Below, one piece after another: positions 43,022-51,786 of a stretch of DNA of 64,000 nucleotides. Within the stretch, counting starts at the first letter, position 1. Every line of letters starts with the position of its first letter. The stretch is taken from positions 124,001-188,000 of the forward strand of contig JAXGMN010000020.1 in NCBI GenBank assembly GCA_040768665.1, read 5' to 3'. Origin of the DNA: JABWBD01 sp040768665. Lineage in GTDB: Bacteria; Planctomycetota; Planctomycetia; Pirellulales; Thermoguttaceae. The notes beneath the pieces were generated by a model. It saw nothing but the letters and a program-made list of their open reading frames with translations, did not search any database and was not told the origin of the DNA. Made by a program: the position numbers and the translations under genes.

Positions 43022-43605
43022 GTACGAATCGCTGGCACGACAGATGGTGATACGCCTGTTGTACGTAATCGGTCGAGCAGGGCGTTGCCGATCTGGAAAA
43101 GTGACTCGATATCCGCTCGAGCATCCGGTGTGCCCACTTCCGGATTCCGAATCTCGGCGATCACATCCTGGCAACGCCGCACGTAGTCCTGCAGGTCGGC
43201 GAGCAACTGCTTGCCCTGGACGATCTTGTCGTACTCGGCGACCGCCTCGCGCAGAAGTTCGACCAGTTCATCGGGATCCCACGGCTTGGTGATGTAGCGG
43301 TAGAGGCCGCCCTTGTTGATCGCATCGATGACCGACTTGATATCGGCGTAGCCGGTAAACACGATGCGAATCGCTTCCGGGTACTGGCACTTCACGCGCT
43401 GTACCAGCTCGACTCCGGTCATTTCGGGCATCCGCTGGTCGGTCATGACCACGTGGATCTCGTGCCGGGCGAGAATTTCCATGGCTTCGCTGCCGGTTTC
43501 GGCGGTATGCAGGTTGAATTCGCGGCGGAGCAGCCCTTTCAGCGAGAAGAGGACTTCAGGCTCGTCATCCACCAGTAGGATGGAATGTTTCCTCGGCTCG
43601 TTCAT
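43018..43605 (-). CDS. Response regulator (single receiver plus C-terminal helix)
   Basis: This is a 195-residue protein. The receiver domain is HSILLVDDEPEVLFSLKGLL, HVVMTDQRMPEMTG with phospho-acceptor Asp ~56, IVFTGYADIKSVIDAINKGGLYRYITKPWDPDEL with Thr and Lys. The tail (AEYDKIVQGKQLLADLQDYVRRCQDVIAEIRNPEV) is helical and carries no DNA-binding or HD-GYP domain. It overlaps the histidine-kinase gene by ATGA and the next gene by GTGA, so all three are translationally coupled. Confidence 0.9.
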   Translation of the reverse strand: MNEPRKHSILLVDDEPEVLFSLKGLLRREFNLHTAETGSEAMEILARHEIHVVMTDQRMPEMTGVELVQRVKCQYPEAIRIVFTGYADIKSVIDAINKGGLYRYITKPWDPDELVELLREAVAEYDKIVQGKQLLADLQDYVRRCQDVIAEIRNPEVGTPDARADIESLFQIGNALLDRLRTTGVSPSVVPAIRT

Positions 43606-44834
43606 AGTTGTCGGTTCTCCGTCGAGGGCGGCTGAAAGGGAAGGCGGACGCTGAACGTGCTGCCTAGTCCCGGAAGGCTCTTCACGTCGATGGTTCCGCC
43701 ATGCTCGCGCACGATTCCGTAGCATACGGCCAGCCCCAGTCCTCTTCCGCTGCCGACGGGCCTGGTCGTGAAAAAGGGATCGAAGATCCGCGGCAGGTTT
43801 TCGGGATCGATCCCCGAGCCGTGGTCTTCGACTTCCACGACGGCTTGTCCCTGCTCGGCAGCGGTGCGAAGCTCGATGGTACCGCCGGTCCGGCTCGCCT
43901 GGACCGCGTTCAGCAGGAGCTGGTGCATCAGTTGGTTGACCTTTCCGCAGTGGCAGACGACCGCCGGAAGCTCCCCGAAAAGCGTTTCGATCGAAAGTTG
44001 CTTCGCTTCCGTTTCCCGGCGCAATATGTCGAGGGTGGACCGCAGGGCCGCGTTCAAGTCGACCTCGTCGAGTTCCGCTTCGTCGAGACGGGCGAACTGG
44101 CGGAGCTGATTGACCACGTCGCGCATTCGGGCAACGCCGTCCAGCGACGACTCGAACAGCCGGGAAATATTCTCCTCGATCCACGGCAGGTCGCAGTCGC
44201 GTTCAAGCCGCAAAGCTTCCGCGGCCCGCTGGGGCTCCGCCCGCTCCAGGACATCGCGCATCGTGCGATAGACACTGAGCACCTCAAGGATCGATTGCAC
44301 GTCGCGCTTCAGCACGGTCAGGTTATTCGCCACGTAGGCCAGCGGATTGTTGATCTCGTGGGCCATGCCCGCCGCAAGCTGTCCGACACCGGCGAGCTTT
44401 TCGCTCTGCACCAGCGCAGCCTGGGTCTCACGGAGTTGGCGATTCTGCTCGGACAAGGCCCGTTCGAGCTTGATGATCCGTTCTCCCTCCCGGATGCGGA
44501 CGCGAAGCTCATCCTGGTCGAACGGCTTGGCGAGGAAGTCGTCCGCACCGGTATCCATGGCGACGATCAGGTCCTCTTTCTCCGACTTGGCGGTGAGCAG
44601 GATAATGTAGACGTAGTGTCCCACATCGCGACTTCGGATTCGGCGGATCAGTTCCAGGCCGTCCATCTCCGGCATCAGCCAGTCGGTGACGACCAAGGAA
44701 TAATCGCCTCGCAGGAACGCATCCCACGCCTGTGCTCCGTCATCGGCAGCAAAGACCTCGTAGTCCCATCTTTGCAGACATGCCCGCAACAACTGCCGCA
44801 TGATCACGCTGTCGTCGGCAATCAGGACTTGCAT
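43602..44834 (-). CDS. Histidine kinase with N-terminal receiver domain
   Basis: This is a 410-residue soluble protein. Residues 1-118 form a receiver (VLIADDSVIMRQLL, VVTDWLMPEMDG with Asp 51, FLAKPFDQDEL with Lys 103). A coiled coil (RIIKLERALSEQNRQLRETQAAL) leads to a HisKA region GVGQLAAGMAHEINNPLAYV with phospho-His ~159. The HATPase domain has LLLNAVQASRTGG, VEVEDHGSGIDPENLPRIFDPFFTT and GSGRGLGLAVCYGIVREHGG. It has no membrane segment or PAS sensor, so input probably comes by phosphorylation of its receiver from another kinase. It should pass phosphate to the next-encoded response regulator. Confidence 0.92.
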   Translation of the reverse strand: MQVLIADDSVIMRQLLRACLQRWDYEVFAADDGAQAWDAFLRGDYSLVVTDWLMPEMDGLELIRRIRSRDVGHYVYIILLTAKSEKEDLIVAMDTGADDFLAKPFDQDELRVRIREGERIIKLERALSEQNRQLRETQAALVQSEKLAGVGQLAAGMAHEINNPLAYVANNLTVLKRDVQSILEVLSVYRTMRDVLERAEPQRAAEALRLERDCDLPWIEENISRLFESSLDGVARMRDVVNQLRQFARLDEAELDEVDLNAALRSTLDILRRETEAKQLSIETLFGELPAVVCHCGKVNQLMHQLLLNAVQASRTGGTIELRTAAEQGQAVVEVEDHGSGIDPENLPRIFDPFFTTRPVGSGRGLGLAVCYGIVREHGGTIDVKSLPGLGSTFSVRLPFQPPSTENRQL

Positions 44835-45160
44835 GGAAGGATGTTCGTCGGTGGAGGGTCCAGTTCATTCGGTCGGCCGCAAGGCATTTTATTAACCGGC
44901 CGGCAAGCTTGGCAACAGCTCCCACTCCTGTAAAGGTCGTTTACCTTGGCCCGGCCGCGGGCTGTTACCGATCGACGCGCCCCGCCCCGCCCCGCCCCAC
45001 GCGCGGCCCGTTGGGCACTGCGGTTAAACTACGAATTCGCAAGACTCTAGGACCGTTACAGGGGTGGCAACAGTTCGCCAGCTATCACAGCCATAGACCC
45101 ACAGCGGGGGGCATGGGCTTCTTGGGCTTGACGCAATCCAGAGCACTCGGCATGCGCCCC
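44835..45160. other. Intergenic region with CCCCG tandem repeat
   Basis: No gene is seen. It contains four tandem copies of a GC-only pentamer (GCCCCGCCCCGCCCCGCCCC, ~44979-44999). It should carry the promoter for the two-component operon on the minus strand and the 3' end of the kinase/FGE gene transcript. Confidence 0.45.
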
Positions 45161-48100
45161 TCACGGATAGCTGCGCGCAACCCGAAATCCGATCGAGGCC
45201 CGCCGGCAGCCCGGACACTCCTTGGCCCTGGCAGCGCAACGCACCCGCTCGGCCGAGTCGCGGAATGCACCTCCTCGCAGCACCCGAAAGTCGGCGCCGG
45301 GAACGTCGGACTCCGAACCGGGCTCTGCGGCAGATCCGTCGGCGCTTCCCGAAGAAATCGTGTACTGGTCCTGGCACCATTCGGCGACGTTCCCATGCAT
45401 ATCGAACAGCCCGAAATCGTTCGGAATGCGAACGCCTACGGGCTCGGCGCGCGACGCAGCCAAGTCTTGAGACACGGCGTACCGAGACAAGTACCACGAA
45501 TCCTCGCCGAAACAGTAGGCGGTTGTGGCTCCGGCTCGGCAGGCATACTCCCATTCGGCTTCCGTCGGCAGACGATAGCCGCCGCGATCGAGCAAGTCGC
45601 TCGCCGCCCTCATTCCCGCGGCAAATTCGCCATCCGCATTCGGCAGGTAGCACCACTCGTCCGCAGGCAAACCCTCGATCCTGCTGAGCCAGTTGCAGTA
45701 GGCTGCCGCCTCATACCACGTGACCGACGATTGAGGCAGGCCGATCTCGAGACCGGACCCGCCGGTAGTCCCTCGCTCGATTTCCGGATGATCGTCGAGA
45801 AATCTCCGGAACTGCTCGACCGTGGTTTCGGTGCTGGCGATACTGAAGCTGCGTCGAATTCGCTGGGAGTGAAGCCGCTCGTCCGCGTTGGCTCTTGACC
45901 CGGCCTCGGGTGATCCCATGAGAAACTGGGTGGGCCCCGGGACGATCACCATCGTGTGTTCCTGGCTGTTCACATACCACTGCCATTGCCCTCTCGCCTC
46001 GGAAGAAGCCAACTGGCGCCGGTAGCCCGCGATCGGATCACTCTGGCCGTACCGCCGGAGGACCCACTCGGCGGCCGCGTGGATCCCTGGATCCGGATCG
46101 TGCTGATAGAGCTCCGCGAGTCGGCGCACGACGGCTTGAGGCGCCGCGCTGCGACGCAGATCGGCTCGCGTGTCGAACTGCTTGTCGGGATCGCCAGCGA
46201 GTCGTCCCACAGCGACAAGCATCGCGCGGCGGACCGAGACGTCCTCCTGAGTCTCCATCTGGGCGAGAATCCTCTCCGGATCGGTCATGATCGGGCTGAA
46301 GCTGTGGACCACTCTGGTGCGAAGTGTCGCGTCCGGAGCGTGCTTCAGCAAGGGCCACACGGCCTGCTCGTAGCCCAGCGTCATCCAGACGGCGGCACTT
46401 CGAGCGCGCAACTGAGCAAGCAGTGTTCTCGTCAGGCCGGCCAGCTCCAGGCCGCCGGAAAGGAAGAAGAAAAGAAGCAGCAGCCCGATCGATAGGGTTA
46501 CGGCGTGGTGGCGCCCCGCCGAACGCATCATCCTCCGCTGGGAGTCCGTCCATAGATCCGGGCGGGTCAGAAGGCGAATATTCAGCCACTCCCACAGCGA
46601 AGGCAACTGCCGCCGCTCGGGATGCGCACTCCACATCATGGCCCGGCTGGCCAGACGAAGTTCGCTTCGGCCGCTGCGAGTCGATTTCTGTTTCTTCGTC
46701 AGCCATTCCCGCAGGGCCGGCACGAGATAGTCGTGGGTCAACTGGTAGTAGCGAATCGATTGCGAGGCCCCTGCACGCTCGTCCCCGGCCACCTCCGGGT
46801 CGCCGGGAGTAATCAGCCGTGTTTCGGAGTCGAGAATCCGCACCAGCTCCTTGAACGCTCGCGGTTTTTCGCCGTAGCCGGAAATGTCCAACAGTTCGGG
46901 ATAGGAGCGAATCCGGCCCTTCATGTTGCTGTCCGTCGCTGGAAGCAGCGCTTCCAGCACCGTACGTGCGGCCTGTTCGTGGGCACGATAGCGAGGGTTG
47001 GCCGTGCGGGCGCTAAAAGTCTCTTCCAAGAAAGCCACGCCGACGCCCGCTGCCCCGCCCGCGTCCCTAAGCGTGGCGGGGGTCCACAGCTTGGCCTTGA
47101 TCATCTCGGCAAACAAGGCAAGCCGAACAGGCACCACCTTGTCTTCGTGCGTCAGGCCTTCGATGGCGCGAGTCAGAAATGATTCCTGGATCCCGCTGAG
47201 CCGGCCGAGTTCCTCCGGCAATCGCCCGAAAGCGCGGCCGAATTCCGCAAGCACCTTTCGAGCGTGGGGCGGATCGAACAGGTCGACCAGGGCCGAGTTG
47301 TGTCGCTGAACGAGATCGACCTCCACTTCCGCCATGAAACGGCTCAGTCCGAGCCAGAAATCGTCCCGCACGAGCAACAGACACTGCACGCGCGCTCCGT
47401 CACACTGCCGCAGCGACTCCACAAGCGAACGACGGTCGGTCGCGGTTCGACCGTGCAACCACTGCTCGAACTGATCGATCACCACCAGCAGTTTGCTTCC
47501 TTGGACGGGACCGTATCCACGTCGCAATGCGGCCATGCAGTCGACCAGACCCGCGTCTTTCGGCAGTTCCGGATAGCGGTGGAGCAGTTTTTTCAACAGG
47601 CGAGTCTCAGTATCGTCTGCGGCTTCAAGATAGACGGCATGGACGTGAGGCGCGAGCCGCGGGATCAGCCCCGCGCGAACCAGCGAAGACTTGCCGCAGC
47701 CCGAAGGTCCGTAGAGAACCCCCACGGAAAACGACTCGTCCGGATCCACTTGTTCGATCCGAACCTTCCACTGCCGGATGCTTTCCGGCAGGCCGTCGCG
47801 ATCGCGCGGGCCGGGCACTAACGGAAGGTAGCTTTCCGAGTCCGTCGCGTCGAAGGCCCGCAGTCCCTTGGGCACCAGCTTGGAATGGGACGAGCGGCCC
47901 GCGCGTCTCAGAACCAACAGGCCGTCGCCCGGCAGCGACGAGGCTCCCAGCAGACGCTGTCGGGCAGCAAGGTCGAGGAAATGTCTCAGGTCATCGGCCA
48001 TGGTCCCGGCGGTGGGATAGCGGTCCGCGGCCCGCTTCGCCATCGCCTTCATGCAAATCCGTTCCAGCTCTTGCGGTATCGATGGGTCGAGTTGGCGAGG

Positions 48101-49117
48101 CGGTTCCGGCTCTTCCCAAAGAACCTGGCGGAGCAGCTCTTCGTGGCACTCGGACCAGAACGGCTTCCGGCCGGCAAGCAACTCGTAAAGGATAATCCCG
48201 AGACTGAACACGTCGCAGCGACGGTCGACGCGATGGGCCTCGCCGCGCGCTTGCTCCGGGCTCATGTAGGCCGGCGTGCCCGCGAAACTGCGGCCTCGGC
48301 CGGACTCCCCGCCGCTTAGCGCGAGCCCGAAATCGCCGATGAACGGCGAACCGCACGTATCCAGCAGAATATTGGCCGGCTTCACGTCCCGATGCACCAG
48401 CCCGTGGCCGTGGGCGTGGTCCAACGCCTCGGCGACCGCCAGAACGATCCGCACGGCGTCCAGGCGTGGCACCCGCCCCCGGCGCATCCGCAATTGCAGG
48501 TCGCTGCCGCGGATCCATTTGGAAACCACGTAGCAGAGTCCCTCTTCGGTCCGCCCCACGTCGTACACCGGAACGACTGCCGGATGGTCGAGACGGGCGA
48601 CCGTTCTCGCCTCGGCCAGATAGTCCGCCACACTTTGTGGATCGGCAACCTGATGCGCGTGAGGAGTCTTGACTGCGACTTCCCTCGCCAGTTCTTCATC
48701 CCACGCCAAGTAAACCCGTCCAAACGCGCCCTCTCCCAGCAGATACCGCACACGGTAGCGGCCAATCTTGTCGGGGATCGCCCGGCGTGGCACTTGAGCT
48801 CCGCCTTCCGAGACTACGCCATTCTCGGACGGTGTCATGTCTTGGCGGTCGCCCGAATCGTCGCCGGCGTCCGAAGCGATCCGGGCAACGGCACGCTGCC
48901 ACGCCGCGGTATCGGCGTCTTGGACCGCTCCGTCGATCCGACGGAGCTTACCCAACTCGTCGGCCAGCTCGCGCATCAGTTCCGGATGATCGGCAAGCAC
49001 CGACTCTTCCGAAAGGGAGCTGCCGGCGGCGCGCCGCCGGGCAAACTCGAACACGATCCGGCGGGCCCGCTCGACCCGGTCAGTCGATCGCAAGTGGCTG
49101 GAAGAACCGACCGACAT
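45161..49117 (-). CDS. Ser/Thr kinase-STAND NTPase-FGE-sulfatase fusion protein
   Basis: This is a 1318-residue membrane protein. Residues ~117-385 are a Hanks-type kinase: LLGEGAFGRVYLAWD (P-loop), VAVKTPHA, LVHRDVKPANILL and IGDFGLAL. Residues ~430-830 contain a STAND-like NTPase: GVLYGPSGCGKSSLVRAGLIPR (Walker A, ~467) and KLLVVIDQFEQWLHGR (Walker B, ~545). A TM helix is at ~872-892 (VTLSIGLLLLFFFLSGGLELAGL). A HEAT-like stretch (~930-1040) follows, then a C-terminal FGE-sulfatase/SUMF1-type domain (~1054-1318; MVIVPGPTQFLMGSP, YRLPTEAEWEYACRAGA, DMHGNVAEWCQDQY, RVLRGGAF). The outside FGE-like domain may sense ligand and signal inward. It is paired with an ECF sigma gene upstream. Confidence 0.88.
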   Translation of the reverse strand: MSVGSSSHLRSTDRVERARRIVFEFARRRAAGSSLSEESVLADHPELMRELADELGKLRRIDGAVQDADTAAWQRAVARIASDAGDDSGDRQDMTPSENGVVSEGGAQVPRRAIPDKIGRYRVRYLLGEGAFGRVYLAWDEELAREVAVKTPHAHQVADPQSVADYLAEARTVARLDHPAVVPVYDVGRTEEGLCYVVSKWIRGSDLQLRMRRGRVPRLDAVRIVLAVAEALDHAHGHGLVHRDVKPANILLDTCGSPFIGDFGLALSGGESGRGRSFAGTPAYMSPEQARGEAHRVDRRCDVFSLGIILYELLAGRKPFWSECHEELLRQVLWEEPEPPRQLDPSIPQELERICMKAMAKRAADRYPTAGTMADDLRHFLDLAARQRLLGASSLPGDGLLVLRRAGRSSHSKLVPKGLRAFDATDSESYLPLVPGPRDRDGLPESIRQWKVRIEQVDPDESFSVGVLYGPSGCGKSSLVRAGLIPRLAPHVHAVYLEAADDTETRLLKKLLHRYPELPKDAGLVDCMAALRRGYGPVQGSKLLVVIDQFEQWLHGRTATDRRSLVESLRQCDGARVQCLLLVRDDFWLGLSRFMAEVEVDLVQRHNSALVDLFDPPHARKVLAEFGRAFGRLPEELGRLSGIQESFLTRAIEGLTHEDKVVPVRLALFAEMIKAKLWTPATLRDAGGAAGVGVAFLEETFSARTANPRYRAHEQAARTVLEALLPATDSNMKGRIRSYPELLDISGYGEKPRAFKELVRILDSETRLITPGDPEVAGDERAGASQSIRYYQLTHDYLVPALREWLTKKQKSTRSGRSELRLASRAMMWSAHPERRQLPSLWEWLNIRLLTRPDLWTDSQRRMMRSAGRHHAVTLSIGLLLLFFFLSGGLELAGLTRTLLAQLRARSAAVWMTLGYEQAVWPLLKHAPDATLRTRVVHSFSPIMTDPERILAQMETQEDVSVRRAMLVAVGRLAGDPDKQFDTRADLRRSAAPQAVVRRLAELYQHDPDPGIHAAAEWVLRRYGQSDPIAGYRRQLASSEARGQWQWYVNSQEHTMVIVPGPTQFLMGSPEAGSRANADERLHSQRIRRSFSIASTETTVEQFRRFLDDHPEIERGTTGGSGLEIGLPQSSVTWYEAAAYCNWLSRIEGLPADEWCYLPNADGEFAAGMRAASDLLDRGGYRLPTEAEWEYACRAGATTAYCFGEDSWYLSRYAVSQDLAASRAEPVGVRIPNDFGLFDMHGNVAEWCQDQYTISSGSADGSAAEPGSESDVPGADFRVLRGGAFRDSAERVRCAARAKECPGCRRASIGFRVARSYP

Positions 49118-49166
49118 ACGCCCTACCCTGCTATGGAGCCGTAAGAGAATAAGCTGGCCAGTAGTC

Positions 49167-49222
49167 GTAGGGTGGATTTCAATCCACCGCTTGTTTTCCG
49201 GGTGGATTAAAATCCACCCTAC
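49167..49222. repeat. REP-like palindrome between sigma factor and kinase genes
   Basis: GTAGGGTGGATTTCAATCCACC and GGTGGATTAAAATCCACCCTAC face each other over 56 bp. Each arm is itself a small palindrome, so the whole can fold as one long or two short hairpins. This resembles widespread REP-type elements. It lies in the 136-base gap between two co-oriented genes. Confidence 0.65.
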
Positions 49223-49253
49223 GCAAAGTGTATGACTTGTTTTCTTACGCCCC

Positions 49254-49898
49254 CTATCCGCTGAAATACAGCGAAGATCGCCCCATCAGTTCACGAAGCC
49301 GCCGTCGGGCCCGATAACAACTCGCGCGCACGGCGCCCTTGGTACAGCCGATTGCCTGGGCGATTTCGTCGAGAGACTGATCCCGGAGATAATACCGCTC
49401 GACGATGTCCCGCTGGTCGTCGGGCAGGGCGGCCAGCGCCGTTTGCAGGCGGCGCGCACTCTCACGCCGTTGCCCGCGAACGCTCGGTGTGCTGTCGCCC
49501 CCGGCAATCCGCTCAACCAAGACCGACCAGGATCCGCTTCCCGCCGGCAGTCCCGCGTGCCGGTCCGACTCTGCCCGCCGTTCCCGCCGCCTGCGCTTCT
49601 CGGCATCCTTGATCAGATTGTCGGCGATTCTTCGGAGCCAACTGCGGAACGACCCTTCGTGCCGTGGCTGATACTTGCCGATCGCCTGGGTTGCCCGGAC
49701 CAGGGCCTGATGCAGGATGTCGTCGGCAAGCACCAGCCGCTCGAGATCACTGGAGATACGGGCCGCAATGTGTTTCTGCAGCCCATCGTAGTGAAGCAGA
49801 AACAACTGCGACAGGCTCGCCCGGTCTCCTTCGACCGCCCGAAACAACAACTCTTTTTCAGGATGATCCGAAGCCACAGCCATTTCCCCACGTCGCAC
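49254..49898 (-). CDS. RNA polymerase sigma factor, ECF-like
   Basis: This is about 214 residues (209 if starting at MAVASDHPEKEL). Region 2 is LFRAVEGDRASLSQLFLLHYDGLQKHIAARI ... VLADDILHQALVRATQAIGKYQPRHEGSFRSWLRRIADNLIKD; region 4 is LAALPDDQRDIVERYYLRDQSLDEIAQAIGCTKGAVRASCYRARRRLREL. It directs core polymerase to a small regulon. It is encoded directly upstream of, and in the same direction as, the kinase/STAND/FGE gene, the usual planctomycete arrangement in which the membrane kinase controls the sigma factor. Confidence 0.9.
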   Translation of the reverse strand: MRRGEMAVASDHPEKELLFRAVEGDRASLSQLFLLHYDGLQKHIAARISSDLERLVLADDILHQALVRATQAIGKYQPRHEGSFRSWLRRIADNLIKDAEKRRRRERRAESDRHAGLPAGSGSWSVLVERIAGGDSTPSVRGQRRESARRLQTALAALPDDQRDIVERYYLRDQSLDEIAQAIGCTKGAVRASCYRARRRLRELMGRSSLYFSG

Positions 49899-50075
49899 GA
49901 AAAACGACGCTTTTTCAAGAAAGGCAATGCATCACGTCCGAACGGACCCTGGAACAGCTACCCCTATTTTGCCCCAATCCGGGCCGCTTGGCAATCCCCA
50001 GCCACGCACGCCACGCCCCCACGTCTTGCACTGCCTCGTGCAACACAGCAAAATGATACGGTTCGGGCAGATTAA

Positions 50076-50174
50076 GAGCCTATCCCAAAACCTCGCGAGG
50101 AGAAGGGGACAGGCACATTTTGCTCCGAAGACTCCGCAAAATGAGCCAGTCCCCGACGGTTTTGGGATAGGCTT
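50076..50174 (-). repeat. TAA-flanked palindromic element upstream of oxidoreductase
   Basis: This is a 99-bp copy with outer arms GAGCCTATCCCAAAACC / GGTTTTGGGATAGGC, flanked by TAA at 50073-50075 and 50175-50177. The asymmetric core lies in the opposite orientation to the copy behind coaD. It is nearly identical to that copy and to the one at 55954. It lies in the 317-base gap between the sigma factor and the oxidoreductase gene, ~40 bases before the latter's start. Confidence 0.88.
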
Positions 50175-50215
50175 TAAGGGATTCCGCCATCTTCCTCGGT
50201 GAGAAAGGTTCTACC

Positions 50216-51670
50216 ATGACTCGCATCAACCGACGTGGTTTTCTCGAACACGCAATGGTTGCTTCCGCCGCCGCGATGGCCGTGGGCCCGGCCGGTCGTT
50301 GCCTGGCCGAAGAAAAGCCGCCGAAGAGCCCCAACGAGACGTTGAGCGTTGCCGTAATCGGAGTGCGTGGCCGCGGGCAGGATCATGCCCGTGCTTTCGC
50401 CACGATGCCCGGTTGCGAAGTCACGTACATTTGCGAGTGCGATCGCGCCATCGGCCCCACGGTCGTCAAGAAGATCGCCGACGTACAAAAGGGGCGCGAG
50501 CCGAAGTTTGTCGAAGATATGCGCCGGATCTTCGAGGACAAGTCGGTCGACGTCGTCTCCGTGGCCACCCCCAACCACTGGCATTCTCTCGCCGCGATTT
50601 GGGCCATGCAGGCCGGCAAAGACGTCTACGTCGAGAAGCCCGTCAGCCACAATATCCGTGAAGGCCGCTGCATGGTTCAAGTGGCCCGCAAATACAACCG
50701 CATCTGCCAGGGCGGCACGCAGTACCGTTCCTTCGGCCCCACGCGGGAATCGGCCGGGTACCTTGCCGACGGCAAGCTGGGCAAGGTCACCTACGCCCAT
50801 TGTTTCACCTATCGGCCACGCAATCCGATCGGCCCGCCGGGCGAGCACCAGCCGCCTGAGTCGCTCGACTACAATCTCTGGGCGGGCCCCGCTCCGATGC
50901 CGCTGCCGGTTCGCCGGCCCCATTTCCATTACGACTGGCACTGGATCTGGGATTACGGCAACGGCGAGTTGGGCAACAATAGTGTCCATCCCTTGGACGC
51001 GCTGCGGATGATTCTCGGCAGCGCCGGCCTCGGCCGCGGGGTGCTCAGCTACGGCGTCCGCCATTTCGACGACGCCGGCGAAACCCCCAATACCCAGGTC
51101 ACGATTCACGATTTTGATTCGATGGTCATCGTTCAGGAGGTCCGCAACCTCAAGTCGGCACCTCCAAAGGGCGGCGCCGCAATTCTCATCGAGGGAACCG
51201 AAGGCTACCTCGTGAGCACGCTCCGCGCCGCTTCCGCCTATCATCCCAACGGCGAGTTGGCCCAGAAGCTCGATGCGCCCAACGACGATCATTTCGCCAA
51301 CTTCATCAAGGCAGTCCGCAGCCGCAAACCCGAAGACCTCAACGCCGAGATCATCCAGGGCCACACGTCGACGGCGGTAGTCCACGTCGGCAACATTTCG
51401 CAACGCCTCGGCCAGAAGGCGTCGCCCGACGAGATCAAGGCTCGTCTGGAGAAATTGCCGGCCGCGGAGAAGACCCTCGAGACCTTCGAGAGCATCCAAA
51501 AGCACCTGGCCGACCACAAGATCGATATCGCCGGCCAGCCGCTTACGCTGGGCCCCTGGCTCCAGATCGACTCCGAAAGCGAGCAGTTTGTCGACAACCC
51601 GGCCGCCAACGCCCTGCTTACCCGCGACTACCGCGAGCCGTTCGTCGTCCCGCCCGCCGATAAGATCTGA
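50216..51670 (+). CDS. Gfo/Idh/MocA-family oxidoreductase with Tat-like signal
   Basis: This is a 484-residue protein. The N-terminus MTRINRRGFLEHAMVASAAAMAVGPAG has the RRxFL core of twin-arginine signals. The Rossmann domain follows (LSVAVIGVRGRGQDHARAFA), with DVVSVATPNHWHSLAAIWAMQAGKDVYVEKPVSHNIREGR, the EKP motif with catalytic Lys. The C-terminal domain has HYDWHWIWDYGNGELGNNSVHPLDALRMIL. It probably oxidises or reduces a sugar or cyclitol using tightly bound NAD(P) outside the cytoplasm. This group is greatly expanded in planctomycetes. It precedes a secreted LamG protein. Confidence 0.92.
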   Translation: MTRINRRGFLEHAMVASAAAMAVGPAGRCLAEEKPPKSPNETLSVAVIGVRGRGQDHARAFATMPGCEVTYICECDRAIGPTVVKKIADVQKGREPKFVEDMRRIFEDKSVDVVSVATPNHWHSLAAIWAMQAGKDVYVEKPVSHNIREGRCMVQVARKYNRICQGGTQYRSFGPTRESAGYLADGKLGKVTYAHCFTYRPRNPIGPPGEHQPPESLDYNLWAGPAPMPLPVRRPHFHYDWHWIWDYGNGELGNNSVHPLDALRMILGSAGLGRGVLSYGVRHFDDAGETPNTQVTIHDFDSMVIVQEVRNLKSAPPKGGAAILIEGTEGYLVSTLRAASAYHPNGELAQKLDAPNDDHFANFIKAVRSRKPEDLNAEIIQGHTSTAVVHVGNISQRLGQKASPDEIKARLEKLPAAEKTLETFESIQKHLADHKIDIAGQPLTLGPWLQIDSESEQFVDNPAANALLTRDYREPFVVPPADKI

Positions 51671-51683
51671 CTTGCTCCCAGGC

Positions 51684-51772
51684 TATCCGGAAACGGGGAT
51701 GGGCTTCTGGATGTTGTGTGTCGGAGAGTTAGATTTTCCAAGATATAGGGCACCTGTCCCCGTTTCCGGATA
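51684..51772. repeat. Palindromic element with TATCCGGAAACGGGGA ends
   Basis: This is an 89-bp element with perfect 16-bp inverted ends, TATCCGGAAACGGGGA (51684-51699) and TCCCCGTTTCCGGATA (51757-51772). Inside, GGGGATGGGC and GCACCTGTCCCC resemble the core of the other elements, but the outer stem is different and the central part is not paired. It lies in the 116-base gap between two co-oriented genes. Confidence 0.75.
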
Positions 51773-51786
51773 CGGGAGATCTCCCA

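Noticed and set aside
45955..49117. FGE-type domain as the formylglycine maturase for the local sulfatases
   Set aside because: It is the C-terminal part of a membrane kinase fusion with ECF context, so a sensor role is more likely; catalytic cysteines could not be confirmed.
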